Positions 45,301 to 57,432 of a stretch of 64,000 bases of DNA are shown here, one piece after another. A program made the position numbers and the translations under genes. Position 1 is the first letter of the stretch. Every line of letters starts with the position of its first letter. Under the pieces are notes generated by a model. That model was not told the DNA's origin, searched no databases, and saw only the letters and a program-made list of their open reading frames with translations. The DNA is taken from NCBI GenBank assembly GCA_944472155.2, contig OX235272.1, positions 81,102,020 to 81,166,019 on the forward strand. Reading direction: 5' to 3'. This DNA comes from Trichobilharzia szidati. Taxonomy: Eukaryota; Platyhelminthes; Trematoda; Strigeidida; Schistosomatidae.

Positions 45301-45639
45301 GATGGCCGGAAAGAACAAGAAACAACAAGAAACTATAGGAACAAACAAAACAGGAGCCAGTCGCTCAACAAATATGCAGGAGAAAGTGGAGGTGGATTGT
45401 ACACGAGCTGACGAGGCCGCTGGGTGACATCGCGCGTCAGGCCCTCGAGTGGAAACCGAAAGGGAAGCGGCGAGTGGGACGTCAAAGGGTGACATGGAGG
45501 AGATCGTGTGAAGAGGAGTTGAAACAGTATGGACTAAAATGGATGCAGGTGAAAAGCACAGCAGAAGACAGAAGCAAGTGGAGACGTGCAGTTGAAGCCT
45601 TATGTTCCACAGGAACCCAAGGGAACAATAATAATAATC
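42335..45639 (+). mobile_element. Near full-length RTE-clade LINE (SR2/Perere-3-like) with tRNA-Gly-like 5' end
   Basis: The 5' end at 42335-42406 is the same tRNA-Gly-like head as in the SINE at 15913. An APE-type endonuclease follows (frame 42472-43305): NIRTMYE, GICESRWSG, QCYAPT and GDMDGKLG are its nuclease motifs. The frame then breaks repeatedly. The reverse transcriptase is readable in pieces: KAGRAAGPDGIPPEALK (44118-44170), PEQAGFRKGKSCSDQ, FIDFEKAFDSVDR (44506-44544), FADDLCLMSH (44814-44843), and the C-terminus with GKRRVGRQRVTWRRSCEEEL (45460-45520). It ends TTCCACAGGAACCCAAGGGA plus (AAT)n. No clear target duplication. Length about 3.3 kb, as expected for the clade; at least four frame breaks, so not active. 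Confidence 0.85.
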
Positions 45640-47389
45640 AATCCAACTTCTATATAATGGAGGAGATTGGAATTCATTCACGGAACCTAAATCTGTGTGT
45701 TGGAAAGGGCTTCGTGCAAACCTTTCCTAGTAATTACCACACTGACCACATTACCACGGGAGTGTTAAAGAGTGTTTAGTGCATGTGTAGGGCCATACTG
45801 CTTGATATACCTTGCAAAGCCAACACTATAACACCGAAAACAGAATTTTCCAGTTACATCGCTTATCAGACCCTGATGGACTTGCAAAAGATTACACAAA
45901 GCACCACTTAACACATCCTATCTATTACTGCTCTGATTCAGTGGCATCGTCAGTGCAAGTTGCTTTGCCAGTAGCTGGTAACTATCAAGAGTGTGTACTA
46001 ACCACGACATGACACCAACCCAAAGTCGTGTAAAAAAAAGTACCACTGAAGATGAATACTAAATAAATACTGTGAGTTTAATGAACACCAACTCACAATC
46101 CACCTCTTATCTCAAGACAAACCCTCCACTTAGTCACTTATAGATAGGACTACACATGGCTACTAAACCTAGATCTAGTATTTATCTATTCACCAGATGC
46201 TCCTCTGAGAAAAATTTACCAGCTGGTAAGGATAATCATATAAAACGTTTTACGTCCCACTAAAAGCACCGACAATTCTTGTACAGCTATTCCACTTGAA
46301 TCAAAGAAATCGTATAAAATTATGAGGAGCCTAATTTTCATTCACAGGCTGGAATTTCGAATAACCACTTTTAAATCTCTTCTCAACATCCCACACTGCT
46401 TAGGCTATTGATTCTGCTAAGAAAATTTACATTGTGTCAAACATAACTGCTACATCAACAAACTCTGAATGGGTTGAAATAAGTGCTTGGTTTTTGTTAG
46501 TGTGTACAGACAACCCAACCACATCTGGCACAAACAAAATGAATCTTGAAAGCCTGTACTCACCATGACGGTTTCATAAATGAATATCATATTATATCAA
46601 GTGAAAGTATCAACAATCATGTAGCAATGAAAATGTGGCCGTTTACGTAGAGTTATGCAGTATGTGGGTAATTTCCTGCCTCACATATTTCTGATTAGAT
46701 AAAATGTGTGCTAAATAAGGTACCGTAGAAATATTATACTTAATCGTCCGAATACACAGTCTTCTATAGTTTCTTCTAGTTCTCCAAACTGATGAGGTGT
46801 ATAGAGAGGATTATCAGAGTCTGACAAGATATTTCCTAATTTCTCTCAATATATGTGTCCGTCTAAAATATTATCAACGACGTCGTTTAGCAACACTCGC
46901 ACATTTGACAGCTTTCAGTGCAAATCACAGTGTAATAAAGTCTGTTTTAAGTAAACCAGGAAAGACTGAGGGGGAGAAATAAAGAAGAATAGGTAGGATA
47001 GGGAATTAACAAACTCTAGCACTAGAGACTGGTTGTTACCAGATTGTCTTAACTACCATACGTAGAACGCAAACAGAAATATCCTCCTGGAAACTGACTT
47101 GATGTTGGAAGACCAGGAAAGATCAGAGGACATGTACAGTCCAAAGTATTTAACATTTTACTTAGTTTCGAATTCACTGTCATGTGTGATATTACAATCA
47201 TGCGAAGGAACCATTTCAAGTACGTTGCGCTTGCATCTGGAAGTGAAATTAACCACCTAACATTCAAAGGGATTAAGGTTATGACCATTTGACGAGGAAC
47301 ACTGACTAGTTTCTGATAAAAATGTTATTCATTTCGGAACAGTCTGAGAAGTAGCCTACACATTCCAGTGTTATGACCTAGGGTACTTC
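45640..47389. other. Intergenic, nothing recognised
   Basis: No gene or clear element. Between about 46990 and 47390 some codons could belong to the LINE that becomes readable at 47390, but no motif was found. Confidence 0.4.
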
Positions 47390-48225
47390 CGGAATGTTGT
47401 ACAGAATGAATTAGTTAAAGTGACTGCCTGGTCGTCTTTATATAATCTGCAATTCAATCTGAACAAATGTGGCTGGATCTGCTTCGGCGCACCCTCAATC
47501 GGCATGAAATTAATGCTTCTATCTGCTAACCTAACCAGACTCCAAAGTGTCGTTGAGGTACTCTTGTGGACCAACGTTCTCTGAGCAAGTGGCATCACAG
47601 ACTCAAAAGTCGAGGATACTCTTAGGGTTCATACTCAGGAACCTTCACGACAACGAAGCCAAGCTCATTCTATACAAAACATGTGTAAAGTCACTACTAG
47701 AATCCTGTCCATTTATTATTAGCAGCACTCGCATATGTGACAAGCCGAGACTGGATAGTATCCAGTGATATTTCATGTCCAAACTACTTGGCTTCGAGCG
47801 TAAGAAAGACTACCCCTCACGGTGCATGACTCTAAATCTTGACCCACTTTGGCCGAGACGACTTATCATTCATGTAGTATTCTTCTTTAAGGTCCTTCAC
47901 AAAATCTCATTCTCAGACAGTAAGGACACACCATTCGCACAGGAAGGCTCCTGCCATTTGGGTAACCAAACTTGTACAGTGACAATAAAAGCCTTTAAAC
48001 CAACACTCCGCAAAAACTTCTTCGTATTCATGTGTTCTCATGTACAAAATGAGAATATACTATTATTTATTTATTTAATTTCGAACAGTTTGCCCCCAGA
48101 AGTCAGAACTTGCACCTCGGTTATAAATTTCAAACTCTCTCTGTACAGACTATTTCACTCTACTGATTACATTAATTATCTATTTATTCTTAGAACGAAT
48201 CAATTATTAGTTTACTAAAGTACCT
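47390..48225 (+). mobile_element. CR1/jockey-type LINE, C-terminal part of reverse transcriptase
   Basis: Joined over two frame breaks, it reads a palm/thumb region (LGFILRNLHDNEAKLILYKT, VKSLLESCPFIISSTRICDK) and then SKLLGFERKKDYPSRCMTLN, LDPLWPRRLIIHVVFFFKVL and, near the end, LPPEVRTCTSVINFKLSLYR. This order (Q-x-x-F-x-x-LLG, YP-R-L, L-RRR-D) is typical of the end of jockey/CR1-type polyproteins. Confidence 0.65.
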
Positions 48226-48599
48226 GAAAAACGCGTATGTATTTCCTAATTACTCTATAAATAGACTAGTCGCATAGATGCATAAAAAGACAAAGTAGAA
48301 ATATATATGTCTACTAAATGGCAATGTACAACGAACATGATCATATATGTACAAAAATTAAGGCCCTATTCGTGCCCACATACTTTTTCTTTCCTCTCTG
48401 GCGCTTTGCTGCTCGCCTCTTCTCTTCTACTCGCCTTGTGGTGGAAGTTGCACAGATCTACAGTTAGACTGAATTTGAGCGAGAATTGAAGTCACTTACT
48501 TATATATCATTCAAGGTTTTCGCTAGTAATGACTCAGTATCCTTGAAATATCCACTGCCACTATAACAGGACCTGGGCTCCGTAAAACAAATCTGCCTG

Positions 48600-51165
48600 G
48601 CAATAACCAATATTGGTCTGCATTCAGTACAACTCACTTCTGGTGTTACTTACAATGAAAATGCTGACGAAATTATACAAATAAATCACTTATTTTAAAC
48701 TGATACCCAATTTGGATGTAAATCAAGAACAAGGTACGATGCCGCACACAACAAAGTTATGCGGAGGAGTTGAATTCAAGCTTTATTTTTTCCCAGAAAT
48801 TTGTAACCCATCCAAAACATACTGAAGTTTTTTTCTGAATGTGAAGACAATATTTATACATTTCTCCATGTTCTCCATTGAGTGACTAGTTAGCAAATTG
48901 TACCCACAAACTGAAGTCAAAATGGACAGCAACTATTTAATTTAACCATAAATCAAATTTATGTAATTCAAATAATACATATTCATGGCTGTAAAACTGG
49001 TGTGTCCGACATAGATAGAATTAAATATACTTGTTCGGTGGTCAGTGCGTACTGGAAAGGAGTCTCCTGGGAGGTGACTTCAAAAATGATCAAGGAAATG
49101 AGTGAGAGCAAGTATCTCGCTCTGTGTAGTCGAATACCGTCTTCTCCGCTTGTCTAGCTCCCGACTGAAATATGTAATAACACGCTCTCACCCATCAGTT
49201 GCTACCTGGAAGAAAACAGTCCCTGTAGCATTGGCACCTGCATCTCTGTCAAAACAAAAGGACCAACCAATAGGGATGTGCCTGGAAATTCGAAGATAGG
49301 AGATAATCTCGAGTTCTTCTCAAGCTCGTCGAACGCATGTTGACACTCATTGATCCATACAAATTTACGGCCTTTTTCTGTCAATCGGTGCAGAGGCGAG
49401 GCGAAGGTGGTGAAATCAGGGACGAAAAGTCAATAGTATGATACCAACCCTAGGAAATCACGAACTTCCTTAGAGTGCTGGGGTATAGGCAACTCTGCAA
49501 CAAGACGTGTTTTCTCCGGGTCTGTTTAAATACCACTTGATGAGATACGGTGGCCCAAAACTGTGAACTCACTAGAGAAAGGAGCATTTGCAAGGCTTCA
49601 ACTTAAGACCATTTGTTCTTAAGCGCATAAGGACAATCCGTAGGTAATCAGTATGATCCTCTGGGGATTTCTCATATACAGTAATATCGCCAAGATAGAT
49701 TAGACACTTAACTTGAATCGACCTGTCAGGAACCACCTGCATTAAGTGTTGAAATGTGGTGGGAGCATTAGATGGCTCGAAGGGCATTGATCGGGAGCAT
49801 AAAGGCAGTTTAAGAAAGTCGTTCGGATGCAACTCTGCTTGCCGGTACCCGAGTGCCATATCTAGAGTAGAGATCTATTGAGCCGGCAAGTGCATCGAGA
49901 GTTGCAACAATGCGCGAAATTAGGAAGGAGTCACGTCTTGTCAAAGCATTCAGTTTGTGATACTCAACACACATTCGGAGGGAGCCATCCTTCTTTTCGA
50001 CCAAAACGATGGATGACGCCTATAGAGAAGGTGGGGTACGATGATATTCTTGTCCAACACATCTTGTATTAGAGTATCTAGCTGGGGCTGACAGTGAACG
50101 GGCTTCCGTCTTGGTGGTTGACGAACAAGTAAGAGACTGCCCATGTCAATACTGTTTTGAACCACGTCGGTGCGTCCCGAATTATCCCCTTCATCAAACA
50201 CGTCGTGACATTCCCCAATGATCTCTAGCATTTGTCTCCGAATAAGAGCATAGGCTAATTTTTTGACCGAAATTTGATTAGGGGTAGAGGACATGGATAA
50301 GTTTAACTCAGGGCGGGTTGGTTGCTGCGAGCGATATAGGGGTACAGAGACTGAGCCAACTATAGTCTGGGAATGGGCGACGTCTATAGGGGCGGAGTGC
50401 GGATGGGGAACTGATGCTGGACATTTAGATCTTCAAGGTTTATCTATAAGCATGCGGAAGATCAGGCCTCCATTTTAGAACAGTTAGTTGCTATCAAGAC
50501 ATAGTGAGTGGCTACTGACAGTGAGTAGTGGAGCAAGATTCGGAGGAATGAAGACTTCACGAGTCACGCCGACGCACCAGTATCGAAGAGTATCCTAGAG
50601 GGCACTCCGTTAATGCGTCCCCATAACATTAGTGGTCCCCCATTACATAAATATGTGGATACAATACCAAATGAGGACTCACTTTGTTGAACCTGAGGGT
50701 TGTGATCACATCTGCGTGCATTTTACTGAACCGTCTACAACAATACCAATCGAGAACACTGCTATCTTCAGGTTTATGCCGTTACTCACAAGAGTATTGT
50801 GGCGAGGTTGGCCAACGGAGGCTGCTATAGGTTCCGTGGGGAAGGACGGTAGGTACTTATCTGCATGCAGTACAATTCGCTTCTGATAGTACCCTACGGT
50901 GACAATGCTGAGAAAATTACACAAGTATATCAATCCTTTACAATTAATACACCATGTAATTATAAATCAAGAAAGGGACCCGATGACGTCAAGTAAAGTT
51001 TTATGGGAGAAATGGCTTCAAGCTTTATTCTTTCTTAGGTATTTGTGATCAATGCAGCTTAGACATGGGTTTTTCACTACTATATTTTCAATGAACTACA
51101 GTGACTGACTAGTCAACAGATTGTTCTTACATAATTGGTTCAGAAAGAACAGCAACGAGATAATG
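48600..51165 (-). mobile_element. Degenerate Ty3/gypsy-like LTR retrotransposon, internally deleted
   Basis: Two diverged direct repeats of about 300 bp at 48620-48945 and 50860-51160 (shared order: CAGTACAA, ATGCTGA-GAAATTA, TAAATCAAGAA, TTCAAGCTTTATT, GTGACT-GTCAACA-like, ACAGCAAC) look like its LTRs. In minus orientation between them: VEKKDGSLRMCVEYHKLNAL (RT start, 49945-50004), a YLGDITVY palm motif at 49680-49700 in place of the usual Y-x-DD, KLKPCKCSFL, and an RNase-H entry with ECQHAFDELEKNSRLSP. A tract at 50000-50290 resembles the region preceding RT. Stops and frameshifts throughout. At 2.6 kb, much of gag, RNase H and integrase is gone. Confidence 0.65.
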
Positions 51166-52310
51166 TCAGAACAGTCAATTCCTAACATCAAGAAAATCAT
51201 GGTTTAGAGTTATATATATATATATATGGAGAGCAATCACGCTAGACCTTCAAAGGAAAACTATGATAGAGAGCCTCAGGGTATTACTGGCTTTGCTTAA
51301 GCTGGAGAGATAGAATCGAGAAGGCATTACTGGCTTGTAATAGACGAATGCTCCATTGATAGCAAAATCAGATTCTTGCTGAAAATTGCTGTGTAATACG
51401 GGATACGCAGAATATAGCGCGACTGATAACAGTCTTCTATAAAATAGTAACAATGACAGTATTACCATACTTCGGAAAATCTTAAGTAAACCTTTCCATG
51501 CAGATATGTTACGCATATTCTGCATCTTCGTGTCGTAGAGATCCAAAGTAAAGTCTCTTTAGCTGACGACACAGTCCTATTCAAGCTCAGACCTAAAATC
51601 GCCAATAAAAAACAAATACACTTGGTGGAAAACCTATATACAGCCTTAAAAGAACAAGTATCCCTATGGAAGTCGCTTCTACGAGTAGGCTGATAGAACG
51701 TCTCCACAACGCAAGAAACTACGGTTTCTCAGAACTAGTCTGTGATTAAGAGATTCTGGTGGACATGAACCTGAAGGGGTCTAAGTTGTCATTATCTCAT
51801 TAGTATAGGAATAGCTGAAACATTCAGTTTCACCTTTGACGGACAACTAAACAACACTCTGAGCATAACCATTAAGCGAAATAGTCGCTTTGCTAAATCA
51901 GCAGGCAAAAAATTAATGGGTATATCCCAAAGTGATGTCACAGTAGCTCTATTAGTACTGATGAAACCCAGTTCAGGCAAGCCCACAGGTTGTGGTGGTG
52001 TTCAGAAACCCTATGCACGCCCTTGTGTGATCTGTTTCGGCGCTTCGCAAATGAAGGGAAACTGCCAAGGGAAGAAAGACTAGCTTGATGAAATTAATAA
52101 TAGCTCTTTACCACTCCTTGGACTTAAATAATAATAATAACATAGATATTGTTAAGCCTGACTGACGACCACATCAGCAAACACCTTGACAGTGATTATA
52201 TTCTACATAAAGCGCAGAATGATTTCGAGGAAGCTTAGGACAGACCAATAAATCCGGCAATATCGGGGAGTGACTGCAAATATTGCTAGGATGTGTGTTC
52301 CAGTTTATCT
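51166..52310 (+). mobile_element. CR1/jockey-type LINE reverse-transcriptase remnant
   Basis: LADDTVLFKLRPKIANKK at 51560-51615 is a clear FADD-type RT catalytic motif region, followed by ENLYTALKEQVSLWKSLLR and, after a break, FTFDGQLNNTLSITIKRNSR (51829-51890). Upstream there is a TA run at 51211-51228; downstream the code decays. Confidence 0.55.
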
Positions 52311-53746
52311 GGCTTCCCATGATTCAATAAGGAACGGCATGCCAAAGTGCATCGTATCCAATATTTTCTACTAGGCTCGTCCTCGTGAGTCTCAGATGGT
52401 TCCATTCCAAGTCTCTTAATGTTTCTGTTATTCATTTGTAGCCTGCCATGCCACCTGAGCTGCGTGACTACTATTAACAGTGTTGTCACAAAGGTTTGGA
52501 GAACAACAAAATGTTGGGAAGGTACAGTTAATATAGAAAGCCGAAAAATTCGGAAGAATGAGCACAGAGCAGGGAAACAGTATTCAACTGGTCCAACTAA
52601 CTTGTTCCCTATGTGACAATGATCTCTTCTGCACAGTGCGAGCCCGATATAAAATCTTGTCTTAGTTGGAAAACTGGAAATAGGTATGTACTACTCCGCT
52701 GGAATAGTGAGAGTATATGCATTGATGCACTTCATACATAGAAAATTAGATGCACTAACTCCCTACCTTTCTTTAACTAGTCTGAAACATATGTGCGACT
52801 ACATTTTGTGGTGTTTGACATGAACATTTCGTCGATAATCAGCAGGGATTCCAGTCCGTGGGAAAGGGTTCAAAGTAGGTCACTAGCAGAAGCTATTGGC
52901 CAGCTGAATAAAACCCGTATGAGGACATTAATTATTTTCACCCTTAGCCACCATTGGCTTAGGGATTATATAATGATCACCTATAAGGTTTAAAGTAACC
53001 GGGATGACTCCAAAAAAGGCACTCTACAGCTGATTCACTATTGTTTCCCTAGAGGAAACCCACAAATGCTAGCACACTAGAGCACAAGTCTCCACAAGTT
53101 TGCCGCCCTTGGGGATGTTTGCCACTAACTGTGGCAACTGAATATCCACCGAAAGCCTCGAATAGGGTCTGAATGATAATGCCGTCAATTAGACCAGTCT
53201 GTGACATCCTCCTCACACACTCCATCGTATCAGTGGTTCTCAAACGAAAACGTTCTTAAATTCCTTACAGTCTTCCTTGTATTATTCTTCTTCTTGCTCT
53301 TTCCACTGATTCACTTTTCAATAATCTGTTTCTTTATTTGACAGCTTACACTTTTGAGTTCATATTTTGCCCTTTGTCATATTATTATCGAGCTTTTCAC
53401 CATAGCATACGACTAACGGGTGGAAGAACCAAATGAGATCACAAAAGTGTTTTTTCGCTAACTGTATTTATCAGATATACAACAACGTTCCTCACCCTGA
53501 AGAATGGAATTAATAAGCGTATATTCTTTTATCTAGAATTTATTGAGCACTACTCCTTTTGAAGTCAACCAAAGCTACGACAGCTAAGTAGCGGGACAAG
53601 CTACGCAGGAGTCTACCAAAGATCAGGAATCTATACCTCACAATCAAGAGACGAGCACAAAGAAATCAAATTAGTTTATACTAGCTCGTAAAAGCGATAT
53701 TGGATATTGGAGTGTTGCTGATTGACCTTCCGCGTCATACAAACTA
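52311..53746. other. Intergenic region upstream of NDUFAF4
   Basis: It holds a doubtful Penelope-like scrap near 52520-52590 (codons reminiscent of KIRKNEHRAG) and no other recognised feature. The last 100 bp before 53747 should hold the promoter or 5' UTR of NDUFAF4; no motif could be singled out. Confidence 0.4.
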
Positions 53747-54043
53747 ATGTGGAAAGCATTGCTTCGTAAAGCATTGTCGTCTATCAAACGACCGTTTATA
53801 AATTTTGATGTGGAAAATAGAGCCTTAAGACACTTGGAAAAAACCAAGGATGTGGCGAAGGCTGCCCCAAAGCATCCTGGTACGGCTGTTGTAGTAGATG
53901 AACGATATGAAAAATTGTCTTCACACAATCCTAAGTTGGATGCGGATATTAATTCCTTTGAAATTAAGTCAGAAACAATTACTGAAGGCATACTTCCTAG
54001 TGGAGTAAACTATGTCAAAAACTCAACCCGCAAGCTTCCACAG
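53747..54043 (+). CDS. NDUFAF4: NDUFAF4, exon 1 (complex I assembly factor)
   Basis: Encodes residues 1-99. The N-terminus MWKALLRKALSSIKRPF is basic and amphipathic, fitting mitochondrial import. INFDVENRALRHLEKTK and AAPKHPGT match the FNLENRAEREISKMK...APRHPST block that marks NDUFAF4, an assembly factor acting on mitochondrial respiratory complex I. The ATG is the first after an in-frame TGA about 20 bp upstream. The exon ends in phase 0 at CAG/GTTTGA, and the following intron is only 40 nt. The complete protein of three exons has 224 residues, longer than the human 175. Confidence 0.9.
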
Positions 54044-54083
54044 GTTTGACGATTTTTAATTTCTTATTGTGGAGATATCTTAG

Positions 54084-54263
54084 AAAGTCACTTCTTTTGA
54101 TCCCTATCCTACACCTCATGAAGAATTTGGTTTTATCGTCCCAGAAACAGTTCCCAAAGGAAAATTAACAATGCGTCAGGCTGTTGAACTCATGAAGTCA
54201 TATCAGACAGGCACTGAAAGCGCTGATAATTTGAGCAAAACGTACAACATTGATAAAGATAAG
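54084..54263 (+). CDS. NDUFAF4: NDUFAF4, exon 2
   Basis: Sixty codons in phase 0, entered after ATCTTAG and left at AAG/GTAATC. It carries VPKGKLTMRQAVELMKSYQT and SADNLSKTYNIDKDK, equivalent to the IPKGKISIVEALTLLNNH...KIMQEYQLEQKD block of the human protein. This is the best-conserved part and anchors the identification. The introns on both sides are 40 and 34 nt. Confidence 0.9.
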
Positions 54264-54297
54264 GTAATCCCAGTCAAAATAGTATAATTCCAAGTAG

Positions 54298-54495
54298 ATG
54301 GAACACATTTTGCAACACTTTTCCCTGTTTGGTGTCGCTGATGAACGTATTTGGATGCCCACTCACCTTTTGTCTCTTCCCGAACAAAAGCTGTTATCGG
54401 AACCTGTCGCAGATACACCTAATGATAACGAGCGCATTGGAGGAAGTGCCTACAATCAAAGGAAAGATGCTTTAGAGGGTTTCAAAACTAAATGA
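54298..54495 (+). CDS. NDUFAF4: NDUFAF4, exon 3 with stop
   Basis: It starts in phase 0 at ATG right after CAAGTAG; that Met is internal. MEHILQHFSLFGV continues the homologous helix (VNSLLKYFVTFEV in human). The C-terminal 50 residues are polar and lineage-specific. Stop TGA at 54493-54495, with AATAAA 21 bp later. Without the 34-nt intron the frame would hit a stop (TAG at 54295), which supports its removal. Confidence 0.88.
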   Translation: MEHILQHFSLFGVADERIWMPTHLLSLPEQKLLSEPVADTPNDNERIGGSAYNQRKDALEGFKTK

Positions 54496-54515
54496 ATAGG
54501 GAATGATATACCTTA

Positions 54516-54521
54516 AATAAA
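54516..54521 (+). terminator. AATAAA polyadenylation signal of NDUFAF4
   Basis: Perfect AATAAA 21 bp after the NDUFAF4 stop and 83 bp before the acceptor AG of the next gene. This spacing is usual for polycistrons resolved by trans-splicing. Confidence 0.6.
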
Positions 54522-54579
54522 TAGTACATAAGTACTTTTGTGCTGACTTCCCTTCTAATTCAAAGCCTTAAATGCTTAT

Positions 54580-54604
54580 CGCTCTCACTTTTGTTTCTTC
54601 GTAG
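54580..54604 (+). promoter_or_regulatory. Candidate spliced-leader trans-splice acceptor
   Basis: A pyrimidine run (CTCTCACTTTTGTTTCTTCG) ends in TAG at 54602-54604, two bases before the ATG of the next gene. No upstream coding exon is needed, and the previous gene's stop is only 109 bp away. Schistosomes add a 36-nt leader, itself ending in AUG, at such sites. Here the leader AUG would be out of frame and hit a stop after five codons, so the native ATG at 54607 should be used. Confidence 0.55.
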
Positions 54605-54606
54605 GC

Positions 54607-54812
54607 ATGCATTCGCTGAAATTTTGTCTTCGTACATATCGCTGTTGGGATATCTTTCGTTGTCAGACGGTTATTGCTCGGTGTTATACGTCCAAATTAT
54701 CATGGTTACCCGATGACTTAGTTGAACAGTTTCACACATTTAAGAAGCATACTATATCGAAGTATGATAATATCAGTAAACTCATGTCATCAGAATCAAG
54801 TCACAGTGATAT
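54607..54812 (+). CDS. MTRF1L: Mitochondrial peptide chain release factor 1-like, exon 1
   Basis: Encodes 68 codons plus two bases and ends at AT/GTAAGT, a strong donor. The N-terminus is basic, rich in Arg, Cys and Leu and has no acidic residue until about residue 16, as expected for a mitochondrial targeting peptide. The rest (LPDDLVEQFHTFKKHTIS) begins the helical N-domain. Alone the exon is not diagnostic; identity comes from the next two exons, which join in perfect phase. Confidence 0.7.
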
Positions 54813-57325
54813 GTAAGTTGAATACAATGACACTCCAAATTTTATCTTGAGTTGCACTATCGCAAGAATATGATTGCACAGCTTCGTGTTATTAGTGTGA
54901 GCTTGTTAGTTGCGTTCCATATTTACTTAGGGATTCCATGGATATATGAAAGTCACTTTCTTATTGCAAGCCGTGTAAAGTGTACATTGTTATAGATATC
55001 AAAATCGCTTCTATGAAGTGGAAAAATGTTTTGAGAGAAACAACTGGTAATGAATTATAGGAGGGAAATTTTTCGCGTAGGATAGTACTATACAGTACTG
55101 CAGGACTGTTATCCGTATTCCAAGTTTAACCATTTTAATTTCCAATACAAGTCCTGTTTTTGAGTGTAATGATAGTATCCAGCCATTTAAACGTCGTTTG
55201 GAGTAGTACATTTTGAGCTTGGAAGACGAGCGTCTGAATCTGTAAAATTCAGGTAGAAAGTATTTAGCAATGCATTTCGTGTAGAGTATATGTAAGATAT
55301 TTCATTGTACAACTTCCTTGAAGACTTTATTATGGGTATCATATTTAAGAATTTCTTATTTGCAGTATTCAAGGCAAACGGTCAATGAAAACCGGTCACA
55401 TACTTGCGTATGTTTTGCTTCCACTCATTTTTTGGGAACTTAATTAACATCATGTCTTCAGTTGTCTGAGATTATTTGTTTTCCTTATGTATGCTCCGAA
55501 CAAGGTGATTATACTGCACTCGGATGTATATTTTAGCCTTTCAATCATGATCTGAACATTGGGATTATGTTTACCAAGTTCATAGGGTGTACTCAAAAGT
55601 ATTATCTTTAAAAACAGAGTGAATAAACATTTTATATATGACTTTGTAGACATATACATCCGCTTGGTATTTGACGCATGTAAAACTGAAATAATTATTT
55701 ACTTGTTAATACTGCTGATTGTAAGAGTTTTCCTTAAGAGTGGCCATACGGACTGTAATTGACTGTTGTGTTCTGAGACATGTGGCTTAAATTATCAAAA
55801 AATTTTGCGACGGTATATCTGTTTAAATTAAGACAAACTGAAAAATTTGTTTTAGCCTCATAAGATAAGACTCAATGGAAATTCGACCAAGAATAGTAGT
55901 CCAGAATACAGCTTTTACGGAATTATAGGCTGGGCATACATAACTATCATAGTGTTGCTGAGTGACAAGTTGAGTAGCTTGATTTTTATCAAATTCAGAA
56001 GGACTGTAACTGTCGAACAATGAGTAATCTTGTACTTCCAGCGAAAGCTTGGGCATATCATTGGATATTGTCGGAATTGGTTGATTCATGAAAACTTTGG
56101 AATTACCCTTTGGTCTACTGATATATGTATATATGGTTATTTTGTAGTTGGTTTTTATGTAAGAGATTGCTTGCACACATTTGGCAAATTTGAATACTTA
56201 GAAAATGGTAATATGAACTAACTTTGAAGTACTAGTGCACATTTAATATTTTACAGATGAATAACTAACCAAATTAAAGAGGTAATTGGGACAGGTAACT
56301 AGAATGACTGCCTACCGATTCGATGCCACCTTCCTGTTAACTGCATCTAATTTAGACTATAGTGTGACTTGCCAGTTCCGCTTGTGTAAATTCACATCAT
56401 CTAGAGGTGAACTAATGCATTTTTTAGCGTATTGCTCTATGTATGCGTAGACGTGACTCAGATTCACCATTTCATTTCATATGTCAGTAATGTTTGGCAC
56501 TTTCCTGTCGCTTCTTGAAGGGTAATCGTTCCGTATCTCTCGCTGTTGTAATATTTTTGCATTTCCGAAACAAAGTTTTAAGGCAAATCACCTAGCTGTG
56601 TTTTAACTGTAGTTTAGCGTAGACCTTAAATTGAGCATCAACTGTGACAATTTGGAATACTGCAGGCAAAATGTACCCACTATACAATGTGTAGTCTACT
56701 TTTAGACCGTCACGTGGATTTAGCACAATGGATGGGATACTTCACAGCGCTGCCTCTCTTTTTTTCCAGAAGAAAATCCTCAGTAGAAAACATTAAATAT
56801 CTATTGAGAAAGTGATAGTTCACATGTCTCTTACCTAACTACTGTAATATTATCTGTTTTTAGGTAAGTTTTCATGGATCATCACGTGTGCTTTCCATTG
56901 TGTTACGTTTCTTACAAGCTTTGTGCAGCTATTAAAAGTAAAATTGTTAGTTGATAACTGAAAAAACCCTCGAAATTGCTTTTATTACCAAATGGTTTAT
57001 GTAAATCAATCTCTGGGAATTATACACTACAGTGTAACTGTCTATCCTCTGAAATGCCGTTGCATTCTACACAAACTTCTGTAAGTGAAGCTTAAATCGT
57101 GTCTGTTCAGTCTGTTACTTTCCATAAGAAATCCATAAGCCCGAACGACAGTTGCTTATCGTCACTAGGATGTTCAACTTGGATTTTCAGAGGCTAAAAA
57201 TATGAAAGAAATCATTATATTTCTGATGGATGGTGCGGTACGTCTTTCAATCTGTTTTGTTGCTTTTCTGTTTTGAACATTTGTGAATATTGATGTAGTC
57301 AGTTTTCTTAAATAAAACTATACAG
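54813..57325. other. Intron 1 of the MTRF1L-like gene
   Basis: 2.5 kb with GT...CAG ends. No element or open frame recognised. Contrast in size with the 34-40 nt introns of the adjacent gene. Confidence 0.6.
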
Positions 57326-57432
57326 GGTATCGTTATCGGAGCATTGGAAAGAATTAAGACCAATAGTGGATATAATAGAAGAGTTAGATGTTCTTCTTGA
57401 AGCTGACAATGAAATCGAAAAACTTGTTGCAG
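57326..57432 (+). CDS. MTRF1L: MTRF1L-like, exon 2
   Basis: Acceptor TATACAG, donor CAG/GTAATG. It enters with one base completing Met and leaves with one base. It reads VSLSEHWKELRPIVDIIEEL, then LLEADNEIEKLVA: the long amphipathic helices of domain 1 in class-I release factors, comparable to the human ELLAVIKLLNEKERELRE region. Confidence 0.75.

Noticed and set aside
54605..54622. Use of the AUG supplied by the spliced leader for the MTRF1L-like gene
   Set aside because: That AUG would be out of frame with the exon and meet a stop after five codons; the genomic ATG at 54607 fits.
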